From assembly GCF_019278565.1 (NCBI RefSeq), contig NZ_CP058988.1:3720001-3784000 (forward strand): 64,000 bases of DNA, in the 5' to 3' direction. Positions 35,291 to 44,326 of the stretch are shown one piece after another. The notes under the pieces are model-generated. The model did no database searches. It was not told the DNA's origin and saw only the letters and a program-made list of their open reading frames with translations. Origin of the DNA: Cellulophaga sp. HaHa_2_95 (GTDB lineage: Bacteria; Bacteroidota; Bacteroidia; Flavobacteriales; Flavobacteriaceae). Position 1 is the first letter of the stretch. The number at the start of each line of letters is the position of its first letter. The position numbers and the translations under genes were made by a program.

Positions 35291-37444
35291 TTAATCTAAT
35301 TGTTTAATCCACATTTCGTCATACGCCATAATGTAACTAGAATGGTTTCGGTATCCTGCAGCACCCTCTCGTGTGTAATTGAATTTATTTGCACTATACT
35401 TTGTTTCCCCAACAAATTTTGAAGCTTCAAAAAGATTCTGTTTGTATGCCAATTTTAATAAAACATCAAACGTAATATCAAAGCCTCTACGTGCAAATTT
35501 ATCCGGAGATTTCCCTTTGTTCATTCTCTTATAAGCTGCCTCAAAAGAATCTGCCTTATCTTCTCCATCAACAGATGGATATGTGAATGACAAATAAGAA
35601 AGATGTGTATGATTTATTTTATCACTATCAAAAGCCTTTCCTTTATTCGTGGTAAATACACGGATTTTTCTCTTATCAGTGATAGAAGCATTCAATACGG
35701 ATATTACACTATTAATAGTGTTTAACTGGTCTGTTTCTAAGAAAACCCAATTCTCTTGACTAGAAGAGAGTAAAGCTACGATCTTATTTTTCATTGCATA
35801 TTTCTCTACCAACTGTAAAGACTTTGCATTTGGAAATTCTTTAAGAATCACTTCTTTTGTTGCTTTATGCTCATCATCAGCAATGACCACTATATTTTCC
35901 GTTCCTACATTTTCTTTTACATAAGAAAACATATGCTTCATCAAATCAGTATCAGAAGGCACCGTATAAAATACATTAGAAAGACTAATATCACTTTTAG
36001 CTGGTAATGGCGCTATCACTGGAATTTGGTTTTGCCCTACACGAACCGCAACCTCTTGTAATGACTGAGAATCTAAAGGACCTATTATGGCATCCGCATT
36101 TTTAAGTTCTGGCTTAGCCAATAATGCTCTAGTTTTTTCAACACTTTTCTCTGTATCAAAAACAGATACATTCACATTTAATCCTAATTTTTTGATAGAA
36201 TCTAATGCCACCAATGCCCCACTATAGAGTCCTAAGCTATAATTAGCATCTTTTCTTTTGACAATAGCATCACTAGCAGCTGTCTTATTACTCACATCTA
36301 TCATATCCAATCTAAACGGCAATAATAACACCAAGTTAGGCTTTGTTGCTAAATTCATTTTACTAACAAGATCTACATTCTCGATAATTAATGAGTTTTT
36401 CACTTCAAAATCGCCATCACTATCTTTCGGAATTTTTAAAACCATTCCTGCTTTCAAACCATTTTGAAGCTCCGGATTTAAAGCCAATAATTCTTTGTAT
36501 GAAAGCCCTAATTTTCTATTCAAAGAATACTCCCCTTCACCCTGTTTTACTTCATAAAAATTAAAATTATCCGTATTAACCGACTTTCTATCTGTTTTTT
36601 TCTGAGGTATTCTAATCACCATACCTTCTTGCAAGCCTCTATCTTTGACTTCAGGATTTAAGGCTTTAATTTCCGCTTCGGTAGCTCCAAATTCTTTTTC
36701 AATACTATAGAATCCTTTTTTAGCCGGAACGGTGTATGAAATAAATAACTGAGAAGTTTGATCTGCGATGGTACTACCTGCTTTTTTAGGCAAGCGCAAT
36801 TCCTGACCAGATGCCAAATAGGTATCCTCTTTTGATAGGTCTGGATTAAGTACTAATAAACTATCAATAGTAATACCGTATTTGTTCACGATAGACCATC
36901 TGGTTTCTTTTGGTTTTACCGTATACATTTCAAAAAGATCACTATTAAAAGGATTCTCCTCAGGCTTCATCTTTTTGAATTTAGGAATTTTCAAGGTCAT
37001 TCCTTTTTTCAATTGCACAGAATACAATTCTTTATTGTACTTCTTTATCGCATCCTGGCTAACATCAAATTTCTCTGCTAGTCTAAATAGATTATCTTTT
37101 CTTTTAACCTTATAAGAAATAAAACTTGTAGGCTCTTCTTGTACAAGAATAAGCTCTCCAGTTGTAGTACCACTAGTTGTTTTTACTGCAACTCCAGAAG
37201 ATTCTGCTGCTTTAGCATCCAAAGGAATAATTAAAATAGTACTGGGTTTTAATTCCGCTACATTTTTTATTTCTTTATTTAAACTTAGGATACGCTCTGG
37301 TGTTGTTTTATACTGTGTAGAAATACTATGAATAGTTTCTCCTTTTTTTACAGCATGTGTTGTAAATTTCTGAGCAACTGCCGAAAAGCTTACCAACATA
37401 AACAATAGTGTTGGTAAAAAGTATTTCGCGAATGGTCTCTGCAT
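35291..37444 (-). CDS. LysM peptidoglycan-binding protein with PBP1-type domain
   Basis: 717 residues with a signal peptide (FSAVAQ). Several LysM repeats occupy about 28-330, each with a YTVKxKET or HAVKKGETIHSIS opening and an I-P close. The C-terminal half (from about 360) is a type 1 periplasmic-binding fold: VLLLPFRLDMID, then IIGPLDSQSLQEVA. Related proteins are called LysM/amino-acid ABC substrate-binding proteins in Bacteroidota, but no permease is nearby. It probably anchors to peptidoglycan and binds a ligand or partner. Operon leader. Confidence 0.9.
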   Translation of the reverse strand: MQRPFAKYFLPTLLFMLVSFSAVAQKFTTHAVKKGETIHSISTQYKTTPERILSLNKEIKNVAELKPSTILIIPLDAKAAESSGVAVKTTSGTTTGELILVQEEPTSFISYKVKRKDNLFRLAEKFDVSQDAIKKYNKELYSVQLKKGMTLKIPKFKKMKPEENPFNSDLFEMYTVKPKETRWSIVNKYGITIDSLLVLNPDLSKEDTYLASGQELRLPKKAGSTIADQTSQLFISYTVPAKKGFYSIEKEFGATEAEIKALNPEVKDRGLQEGMVIRIPQKKTDRKSVNTDNFNFYEVKQGEGEYSLNRKLGLSYKELLALNPELQNGLKAGMVLKIPKDSDGDFEVKNSLIIENVDLVSKMNLATKPNLVLLLPFRLDMIDVSNKTAASDAIVKRKDANYSLGLYSGALVALDSIKKLGLNVNVSVFDTEKSVEKTRALLAKPELKNADAIIGPLDSQSLQEVAVRVGQNQIPVIAPLPAKSDISLSNVFYTVPSDTDLMKHMFSYVKENVGTENIVVIADDEHKATKEVILKEFPNAKSLQLVEKYAMKNKIVALLSSSQENWVFLETDQLNTINSVISVLNASITDKRKIRVFTTNKGKAFDSDKINHTHLSYLSFTYPSVDGEDKADSFEAAYKRMNKGKSPDKFARRGFDITFDVLLKLAYKQNLFEASKFVGETKYSANKFNYTREGAAGYRNHSSYIMAYDEMWIKQLD

Positions 37445-37486
37445 CTTTCTTTATTTTCTTTAGTATTGATCTTCTATAACTGTAGC

Positions 37487-37509
37487 TCTAAAAATTATGC
37501 TTGCATAAT
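37487..37509 (-). terminator. Terminator after guaA
   Basis: AATTATGC (37492-37499), TT, GCATAATT (37502-37509): on the minus strand the 8-bp stem is followed by a T-run. It lies about 55 nt after the guaA stop. Confidence 0.6.
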
Positions 37510-37564
37510 TCCGCTGCTTCAATGTATGTTTACTTAAAATTATTAGCGCTCTAATTTTCTATTC

Positions 37565-39097
37565 TTATTCCCACTCAATAGTAGCTGGTGGTTTTGAACT
37601 AATATCATACACCACTCTATTGACACCTCTAACCTTATTTATGATATCATTAGATGTCTTTTGCAAAAACTCATAAGGCAAATTTACCCAGTCGGCAGTC
37701 ATACCATCTGTACTTTCTACAGCACGTAAAGCTACACATTTTTCATAAGTTCTTTCATCGCCCATTACTCCTACACTATTTACAGGTAAAAGCATGGCTC
37801 CAGCTTGCCAAACTTTATCATAAAGTCCCGCTGTTTTTAAGCCGTTAATAAAAATAGCATCTACCTCTTGTAAAATAGCTACTTTTTCTCGTGTAATATC
37901 TCCTAAGATTCTGATGGCTAAACCAGGACCAGGAAAAGGGTGCCTTCCTAACAATAAAGGATCTAAGCCCATACTTGCCCCTACTCTTCGAACTTCGTCT
38001 TTAAACAGCATACGTAATGGCTCTACCACACTTAATTTCATAAAATCTGGTAAACCGCCAACATTATGATGACTTTTTATAGTTGCAGATGGCCCTCCCG
38101 TTGCTGATACGGATTCGATAACATCTGGGTATATAGTACCTTGGGCTAACCATTTTGCATCCTCTACCAAATGAGATTCATCATCAAAAACTTCAATAAA
38201 AACACGTCCAATTATCTTTCGTTTCTTTTCTGGATCACTCTCTCCTGCCAATTCGTCCAAAAAGCGTGCCGAAGCATCTACACCTTTAACGTTTAGTCCC
38301 ATTCCTTCATATTGCTCCAATACACTAGGGAATTCATCTTTACGCAATAAACCGTTATTTACGAATATACAGTGTAAATTTTTCCCAATTGCCTTATGCA
38401 GTAACATGGCAGCTACAGAAGAATCTACTCCTCCTGAAAGTCCTAAAATGACTTTATCGGTACCTATTTTTTCTTGTAATTGTGCAACGGTAGTTTCTAC
38501 AAACGAATCTGGCGTCCAGGTTTGGGCCACCCCTGCAATATGAACTAAAAAGTTTTCTAATAGTTGCTTTCCATCTTTAGAATGATAAACTTCTGGATGA
38601 AACTGAATTGCATAAGTCTCTTCTCCTTCTAATTTATATGCGGCATTCTCTACATCATTAGTACTTGCCAAACGTGTCGCACTTGCTGGCAACTCTTTAA
38701 TTGTATCTGAGTGACTCATCCATACTTGACTACCAACATTGATAGCATCAAAGAACGGTTCGTCTGTTTTAATAAATGATAAATTAGCTCGACCATATTC
38801 TCTGGTATTTGAAGGCGCTACGTTACCACCTTGAAAATGTGCTAGGTATTGCGCTCCATAGCATACTGCTAACATCGGTTTTTTACCTTGAATTTGTGAT
38901 AAATCAGGATGTGGTGCATCTTCTGCTCTGACAGAAAAAGGAGAACCAGAAAGTATTACTGCTTTATAGGTTGATAAATCTTCAGGAAGTTTATTGTAAG
39001 GTTTAATCTCACAAAAAATATTAAGCTCTCTAACTCTTCTAGCTATGAGTTGTGTGTACTGAGAACCAAAATCTAAAATCAGGACGTTATTTTGCAT
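37565..39097 (-). CDS. guaA: GMP synthase (glutamine-hydrolysing)
   Basis: 510 residues. GuaA converts XMP to GMP. The class I amidotransferase has [10 protein letters not shown] with the nucleophile Cys and FHPEVYHS. The ATP pyrophosphatase loop is [13 protein letters not shown], and the dimerisation domain ends [17 protein letters not shown]. The start is ATG at 39097; a TTG two codons earlier overlaps the promoter. Only 3 nt separate the promoter element from the ATG, so the mRNA may be leaderless. Confidence 0.97.
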   Translation of the reverse strand: MQNNVLILDFGSQYTQLIARRVRELNIFCEIKPYNKLPEDLSTYKAVILSGSPFSVRAEDAPHPDLSQIQGKKPMLAVCYGAQYLAHFQGGNVAPSNTREYGRANLSFIKTDEPFFDAINVGSQVWMSHSDTIKELPASATRLASTNDVENAAYKLEGEETYAIQFHPEVYHSKDGKQLLENFLVHIAGVAQTWTPDSFVETTVAQLQEKIGTDKVILGLSGGVDSSVAAMLLHKAIGKNLHCIFVNNGLLRKDEFPSVLEQYEGMGLNVKGVDASARFLDELAGESDPEKKRKIIGRVFIEVFDDESHLVEDAKWLAQGTIYPDVIESVSATGGPSATIKSHHNVGGLPDFMKLSVVEPLRMLFKDEVRRVGASMGLDPLLLGRHPFPGPGLAIRILGDITREKVAILQEVDAIFINGLKTAGLYDKVWQAGAMLLPVNSVGVMGDERTYEKCVALRAVESTDGMTADWVNLPYEFLQKTSNDIINKVRGVNRVVYDISSKPPATIEWE

Positions 39098-39100
39098 CCG

Positions 39101-39108
39101 CAAAAATA
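39101..39108 (-). promoter_or_regulatory. TAnnTTTG element 3 nt before guaA ATG
   Basis: TATTTTTG followed by CGG and then ATG. The -7 element is so close that transcription should begin at or next to the start codon. No clear TTG -33. The same TATTTTTGCGG arrangement precedes rlmD at 62830. Confidence 0.5.
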
Positions 39109-39212
39109 GTAAAATGTAAATTTTAGAAAAGGTTCTTTTCGTTATATTTATATAAAAATTTCCAACATCCTTTTTTTAAGCCTTTTATCGGCCTTTTTTA
39201 CTAGACAAAAAA

Positions 39213-39220
39213 TATCTTTG
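39213..39220 (+). promoter_or_regulatory. TAnnTTTG element before PNPOx-like gene
   Basis: TATCTTTG, 17 nt before the ATG at 39238. No TTG -33 at normal spacing. Confidence 0.45.
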
Positions 39221-39237
39221 AACTAAAAATTCTCCAT

Positions 39238-39783
39238 ATGATAACAGCAGTATTTTCCGAATTAAAAGAGGAGTTACAAAAAGGCGTAACGGAATATGGA
39301 CATCCTTTTAAACTGTGCACCCTAGGTACTGTAGGTTTAGACAAAATGGCCCGCTTACGAACGGTAGTACTACGTGATTTTTCTGAAAACTTAGATCTGA
39401 GTTTCTTTACTGACAAACGGTCTAAGAAAGTGACTCATATTATTGAAAACCCAAAAGTTTGCATTTTACTCTATCATCCTGAAAAAAGAATTCAATTAAA
39501 GATTGAAGGCAATGCATTTATAATTAAGAGCGATAAAAAAATCGCTAAGTACTGGGATCAAGTAAATGATAGCGCTAAAAAAGACTATACCACAACGATT
39601 GCTCCTGGTAGTGCTATTGAAAATTTGAAGGACATAGATTATTTAAATGACGACAACCATTTTTGCATCATCACTATTGAAGCGCATAAAATTGAATACC
39701 TAAAATTAGACCAACCCAATCATATAAAAATTAGATATTCTAGAGAAGACAACCATTGGAAAGGTGAATTTCTAGTACCTTAA
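39238..39783 (+). CDS. Pyridoxamine 5'-phosphate oxidase family flavoprotein
   Basis: 181 residues with the split-barrel FMN fold: CTLGTVGLDKMARLRTVVLRDF (residues about 27-48, given here as a region), TDKRSKKVTHIIENPKV and a C-terminal EYLKLDQPNHIKIRYSR. It lacks the full C-terminal RxxPxxxxxW block of true PdxH, so it is a general PNPOx-like flavoprotein. It converges with a PLP-dependent decarboxylase (4-nt overlap); a link through vitamin B6 is possible but unproved. Confidence 0.82.
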   Translation: MITAVFSELKEELQKGVTEYGHPFKLCTLGTVGLDKMARLRTVVLRDFSENLDLSFFTDKRSKKVTHIIENPKVCILLYHPEKRIQLKIEGNAFIIKSDKKIAKYWDQVNDSAKKDYTTTIAPGSAIENLKDIDYLNDDNHFCIITIEAHKIEYLKLDQPNHIKIRYSREDNHWKGEFLVP

Positions 39784-41150
39784 TGCATAGTAGCCAATAT
39801 ATCTAAAATATCTTTTTCAGTAGTATCTGGATTGATGAAGCAAAAACGAGCGACCGTTTCAAATTCATCTCCATTTTTCCATTTTGTAGGAGTAACTAAT
39901 GCAAATCCTTTTCTGTGATTCTCATAGGTCCAGTTTCTGTAGTCATCAGGAGTCCACCCTTTTCTTCTAAAAAGCACACAAGACAAGCTAGGTTCCCGTA
40001 CTAATTCTACATGCTCATCTTTTGTTATAAAATCTCCCGCAGTATTTGCTAATGTAATGCCACATTCTACAGCCCACTTATATTTTTCTACACCATGCAT
40101 TGCTAGTGAAAACCACAAAGGCAAGCCCCTTAATCTTCTTGTTAGTTGTATTTGATAATCGGACGGATTAAACCCGTGTGCACCCTCGTCTTTAAAAATT
40201 TCAAGATATGATCCCTCTTGCGAATGTGCAGCCTTTGCTATTTCTGGGTTTTTATATAAAATAGCACCGCAATCATAAGGAGAGAAAAGCCATTTATGCG
40301 GATCTATTGTGATACTATCTGCTTTTTCTATCCCCTTAAACAAATGACGTACTGAATCTGCCAACAAAGCACCACCACCATATGCACCGTCTACATGAAA
40401 CCATAAATTTTGATTTTCACAAAAATCGGCTATACCGTTCAAATCGTCTATAATCCCTGCATTTGTGGTTCCAGCAGTTGCTACCACCGCAAATACGCGC
40501 TCTTGCTTCTCCTTTGTTAATTGTTGAAATAAACCATCTAGATCTCCCGCATCCATTCTTTCTTCAGAAGGGACTAAGAGTATTTCTGCATCCATAACTT
40601 TAGCCATGGCTTTTACAGAAGAGTGCGCCCCTACCGAGGCTATAATTATTCCTTTTCTATCATTATTTATGGGATCTTGCCTCCAGTTTTCACGCGCAGC
40701 TACCATTGCGGATAAATTTGCTGCTGTTCCTCCACTCGTAAAAACTCCGAAAGATCCTTCTGGCATACCCGTCAAGGAAACCAACCAATGCATGGCTTCA
40801 TTCTCACAAAAAATACCCCCTGCTCCTTCCATCCAATAAGCACCATGAATACTGGAGGCAGAAGTCACCAAGTCAAACATAATAGCTGCTCTTGTGGGTG
40901 ATGCTGGCACGAATGCTAAATGCCTAGGGTGATCTATAGGCACTGTTGCTTTCACTAGAACATCACGGAATAATTGAAAAGCCTTTTCACCACCAATACC
41001 TTCAGAAGTAATTGTTTCCCCCACCAAAGCCTTTAGCTCTTCTTCTTTTTTTGGTTGCCCAAGCTCTGGAGATGTTTTTGTAATTCTATTAATTACATAC
41101 TTCATGACATCCAAAGTCATTTCAACTAACTCTATATCAATATTGTGCAT
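39780..41150 (-). CDS. PLP-dependent group II decarboxylase
   Basis: 456 residues, cytoplasmic. The PLP-binding Lys is in ITIDPHKWLFSPYDCG, and WFHVDGAYGGG supplies the ring-binding Asp. GVFTSGGTAANLSAMVAAR is the phosphate-binding region. It belongs with aromatic-L-amino-acid/glutamate/tyrosine decarboxylases, but the substrate cannot be read from the sequence. Last gene of an operon after bshC and a GT39 (gaps 3 and 27 nt). Confidence 0.9.
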   Translation of the reverse strand: MHNIDIELVEMTLDVMKYVINRITKTSPELGQPKKEEELKALVGETITSEGIGGEKAFQLFRDVLVKATVPIDHPRHLAFVPASPTRAAIMFDLVTSASSIHGAYWMEGAGGIFCENEAMHWLVSLTGMPEGSFGVFTSGGTAANLSAMVAARENWRQDPINNDRKGIIIASVGAHSSVKAMAKVMDAEILLVPSEERMDAGDLDGLFQQLTKEKQERVFAVVATAGTTNAGIIDDLNGIADFCENQNLWFHVDGAYGGGALLADSVRHLFKGIEKADSITIDPHKWLFSPYDCGAILYKNPEIAKAAHSQEGSYLEIFKDEGAHGFNPSDYQIQLTRRLRGLPLWFSLAMHGVEKYKWAVECGITLANTAGDFITKDEHVELVREPSLSCVLFRRKGWTPDDYRNWTYENHRKGFALVTPTKWKNGDEFETVARFCFINPDTTEKDILDILATMH

Positions 41151-41177
41151 AATGAAATTTTAATTATTGCTGGCTAT

Positions 41178-42557
41178 TTACTCCGATCGCTTTAAAAAAT
41201 AGATAGCCTGTTTACGCCTTCCAAAAGATAAGATACTATCTTGAGGGTTTTGATTCTTTAATTGCTCTTTTCCAATCTCTACCGCTACCGTGGTTTTTCC
41301 ATGCAATTTAAATTCTGGTAAAGAAAAATCATCCTTGGCATATATTTCTTTACTACTATTTAATAATCTGATATTTCCTGCATAGGTAACATTAGGAAGG
41401 ACCCAGATATCTTTAGGGTATTTTGAATTTAAAATTTCTGATATTGGTTGAAATCCAAAATGTACATCGGAAGGGATATTAAATATTTTTTCAACAGGTG
41501 TTCTTATCGTTTGGATCCCTACAACTACTAAAAACAAGATAAAAGTAATGTGCTCTATTTTTTGAACATTCTTAAAATCTATCACCTTCATCAGCAAAGG
41601 TAAAAAAGGCAATAACAACGGTAAAAACCAACGCTCTTCGGTTTTATTAACGCCCATCATCACAAAAAATAAAAATATAATGATTAATTGTGCAATCAGC
41701 ATTTTAAACAGCCAATCTTGTTGAGCAAATTTTAAATCTATTTTTTTTCGCCATTTTAAAAGAAAAATCAACACAAATAATGGCGCAATAATTATAATAA
41801 TATTTTTAACCATCGCAATAATAGGCGATAAAATAGGAATACTATTCTCGCCTTCCATAGACGTTTTTAAATCTACACTAGATTGAAGTTCTTGTAGGTA
41901 ATTTTGATTTCCTAAAAGCCAATTAAAATGGGGTGCTGCAATTAACAGCGCTGGAAAAATCACCATCAAAATCCGCGGATTGAGCAGCACTTGCCTTACC
42001 TCTTTATCAATTAACATGGTAACTCCTAAAGCACCTAACACAAAAATATAATTATACTTACTTAAAACACCCAAACCAATTACTATACCTAATAAAAGGT
42101 AATTTATTAACGATTTTTTCTGAATTAATTTTTGGATAAGAATATAGGTTATAAGTATAAGTAGGCAAAGAAGTGACGTATGCGATAGTCTTCTAAACGT
42201 AAAATCTATAAACACCGGAACTAGTGCTAATATAAATACCACCAAATTTGATTTAGACTCAGATTTTAAATAGGATAAACTAAACCGAAATAAGCATACT
42301 AAAATGAAGGCAAAAATAATAGCTCTTACTATGGAAAAAGAAAGTATTTGAACCCCTAAAATAGCATTAACTCCATATTGCAACCAAGTATATAGTGGTG
42401 GCTGATCATCATACCCCCATCGCAACCACTGCGAAAAATAAGCCTGTTCTGCATCTTCCAACTCCATGGCGCTCTTCATAAGAGATATAGCTATTATAGC
42501 AATAAAACTTACCATGGCAATAATACGGTTTCTACTGAATAACGTATTTCTGGTCAT
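41178..42557 (-). CDS. GT39-type membrane glycosyltransferase
   Basis: 459 residues with about ten hydrophobic segments. The N-terminal loop has EDAEQAYFSQWLRWGYDDQPP (acidic residues in the first periplasmic loop, then DQPPLYTWL), characteristic of PMT/ArnT-like enzymes. This is the second GT39 in the window; it shares fold but not close sequence with that at 21-22.6 kb. Start lies 3 nt from the bshC stop. Confidence 0.85.
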   Translation of the reverse strand: MTRNTLFSRNRIIAMVSFIAIIAISLMKSAMELEDAEQAYFSQWLRWGYDDQPPLYTWLQYGVNAILGVQILSFSIVRAIIFAFILVCLFRFSLSYLKSESKSNLVVFILALVPVFIDFTFRRLSHTSLLCLLILITYILIQKLIQKKSLINYLLLGIVIGLGVLSKYNYIFVLGALGVTMLIDKEVRQVLLNPRILMVIFPALLIAAPHFNWLLGNQNYLQELQSSVDLKTSMEGENSIPILSPIIAMVKNIIIIIAPLFVLIFLLKWRKKIDLKFAQQDWLFKMLIAQLIIIFLFFVMMGVNKTEERWFLPLLLPFLPLLMKVIDFKNVQKIEHITFILFLVVVGIQTIRTPVEKIFNIPSDVHFGFQPISEILNSKYPKDIWVLPNVTYAGNIRLLNSSKEIYAKDDFSLPEFKLHGKTTVAVEIGKEQLKNQNPQDSILSFGRRKQAIYFLKRSE

Positions 42558-42560
42558 AGG

Positions 42561-44165
42561 TTAATTAAATTCAAGAATCGTAAACTCTTGACTTAATGGC
42601 TTCAAATTTTCTACCAAGGCAGGAATTAATTGATCCCCATATTCTAAATAGAATTGAGAAAAATTCTGTTGACGTTCTTGTAGTGATTTGTTCGGGAATA
42701 AATCATTCTGTATTTCCGTTATTCGAATCACGTGATCTTTTAGTTTACGTTTCTGTGCTTTCAGCAAGCGTTTTTCAAGATTCTCTAATCCTTTTACTTG
42801 CTTTACCTCTTGCGCTTTTACGGCTCCTAAAAAGGTTTGATCTGTTTGTGTAGCTAAGTCATATAGTGCTTCAAACTGAACTTTCAGCAATTCTTTCTGA
42901 GGCGAAAAATCAATATCAATATTAGATATCGCTCTTATCTTTTTGTTAATAAAGGTATTCTGTTTCAAAAATAAATCTGAAATATTCAAATCTAACTTGG
43001 CTATCTTTTCGCTTTGCTTTTCCGTAACCAATAAAGCTGAGTTTCGTAGAAGCAACATAGGAAAAGTAACCCCAACGGTATCAAAATAAGCTTTAAGCTC
43101 CAACCAATAAGCAAGCTCTCCCCCTCCGCCAATATAACACAAGTTTGGAAGTATTACTTCTTGGTATAACGGTCTACAAACTACATTGGGAGAAAAGCGT
43201 TCTGGATGATTTTCCAATTCTGTTATTACCTCATCTTTTGTAAAGGTAATTTTAGTATCATTTACGAAATATACACCTTCCTTTTCTATGATTCGCTCAC
43301 GAACACCATCAATAAGATAAAAATAGTTAATTTCTCTAGGATTCACTTGAATACCATAATTCTCTGGCAAAGCATTTAAAGCCTCTATAGTAGTACTTAC
43401 CGCTTTAAAAGATTTCTCTTCTATTAAATCTGATTTAACGTAAGGTATCAATAAACGTTTTAAGGCTGCGTCATCACCATCAACTATAACCAATCCGTAA
43501 TCTTTGAACAATTCATTTGCTAAAAAACGTGTGGCCTCCGTTAAATTTGCATGATTTAAATAAGCATTTGTAAAAAGAGTTTTGAGGTATTCTGCATTCT
43601 TACTACCTCCTAGTTCCGCTGCTAGTGTTTCACTCAATAATTCCAGTCCTTTAGTATCTAAGCGACCAACACCCCCAGATGCGTCTTTATTCCACTGAAT
43701 TTTCTTCCCGTTAAGGTTAAAGTAATTAATTTCATCAAAATCATGATCTTCTGTTGCCATCCAATAGACAGGAACAAAATTATACTGGGAATGACTTTTT
43801 TGTAATGCTTTGGTAAGGTTTATAGTCGCAATAATTTTATATAAAAAATACAAGGGCCCAGTAAACAAATTTAATTGATGCCCTGTAACTATAGTAAACG
43901 TATCTTCTTCCTTTAAACTAGCTATGTTTGCTTTAGTACCCAAACTAGTTTCAATCTGAGCATATTGGCTTGTTAATGCTTGTGAAAGAATTTCCCTATG
44001 GTTACTTGGAAAGTTTTTCTGCTTTTCAATGATTTGCGCTTCAAAATTTTCAAAAGCTGGAAATCTATTATAAAACGGTTTTAAGGAGTCTACTTCTTCT
44101 AAATAATCACACATTATTTTTGAAAAATACCCAGTTTGTTTGAATGGAATACCATCAATCTTCAT
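42561..44165 (-). CDS. bshC: Bacillithiol biosynthesis cysteine-adding enzyme BshC
   Basis: 534 residues. BshC adds cysteine to GlcN-malate in the last step of bacillithiol synthesis. Landmarks are TVVTGHQLNLFTGPLYFLYK-like sequence at about 93-112 (IVTGHQLNLFTGPLYF), VYWMATEDHDFDEINYF and the C-terminal coiled coil. Length is normal. BshA and BshB are not in this window. It leads an operon with GT39 and a decarboxylase that shows no thiol link. Confidence 0.95.
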   Translation of the reverse strand: MKIDGIPFKQTGYFSKIMCDYLEEVDSLKPFYNRFPAFENFEAQIIEKQKNFPSNHREILSQALTSQYAQIETSLGTKANIASLKEEDTFTIVTGHQLNLFTGPLYFLYKIIATINLTKALQKSHSQYNFVPVYWMATEDHDFDEINYFNLNGKKIQWNKDASGGVGRLDTKGLELLSETLAAELGGSKNAEYLKTLFTNAYLNHANLTEATRFLANELFKDYGLVIVDGDDAALKRLLIPYVKSDLIEEKSFKAVSTTIEALNALPENYGIQVNPREINYFYLIDGVRERIIEKEGVYFVNDTKITFTKDEVITELENHPERFSPNVVCRPLYQEVILPNLCYIGGGGELAYWLELKAYFDTVGVTFPMLLLRNSALLVTEKQSEKIAKLDLNISDLFLKQNTFINKKIRAISNIDIDFSPQKELLKVQFEALYDLATQTDQTFLGAVKAQEVKQVKGLENLEKRLLKAQKRKLKDHVIRITEIQNDLFPNKSLQERQQNFSQFYLEYGDQLIPALVENLKPLSQEFTILEFN

Positions 44166-44296
44166 AATTCTATTTAAAAATGGTTGTAAAGGTAAAATTC
44201 TTAAAGCATACCAGAATCTAAAAATACGTTAAGAAGTTAAATTTTCTAGCATAAAATATTTTTTATATCCCTTATATTTCTTCTTTAGAATAATGT

Positions 44297-44304
44297 TAAA
44301 TTTG
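44297..44304 (+). promoter_or_regulatory. TAnnTTTG element before M14 peptidase
   Basis: TAAATTTG, 22 nt before the ATG at 44327. No TTG -33 recognised. Confidence 0.45.
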
Positions 44305-44326
44305 AGTAAAATCAAACGAACACCAC

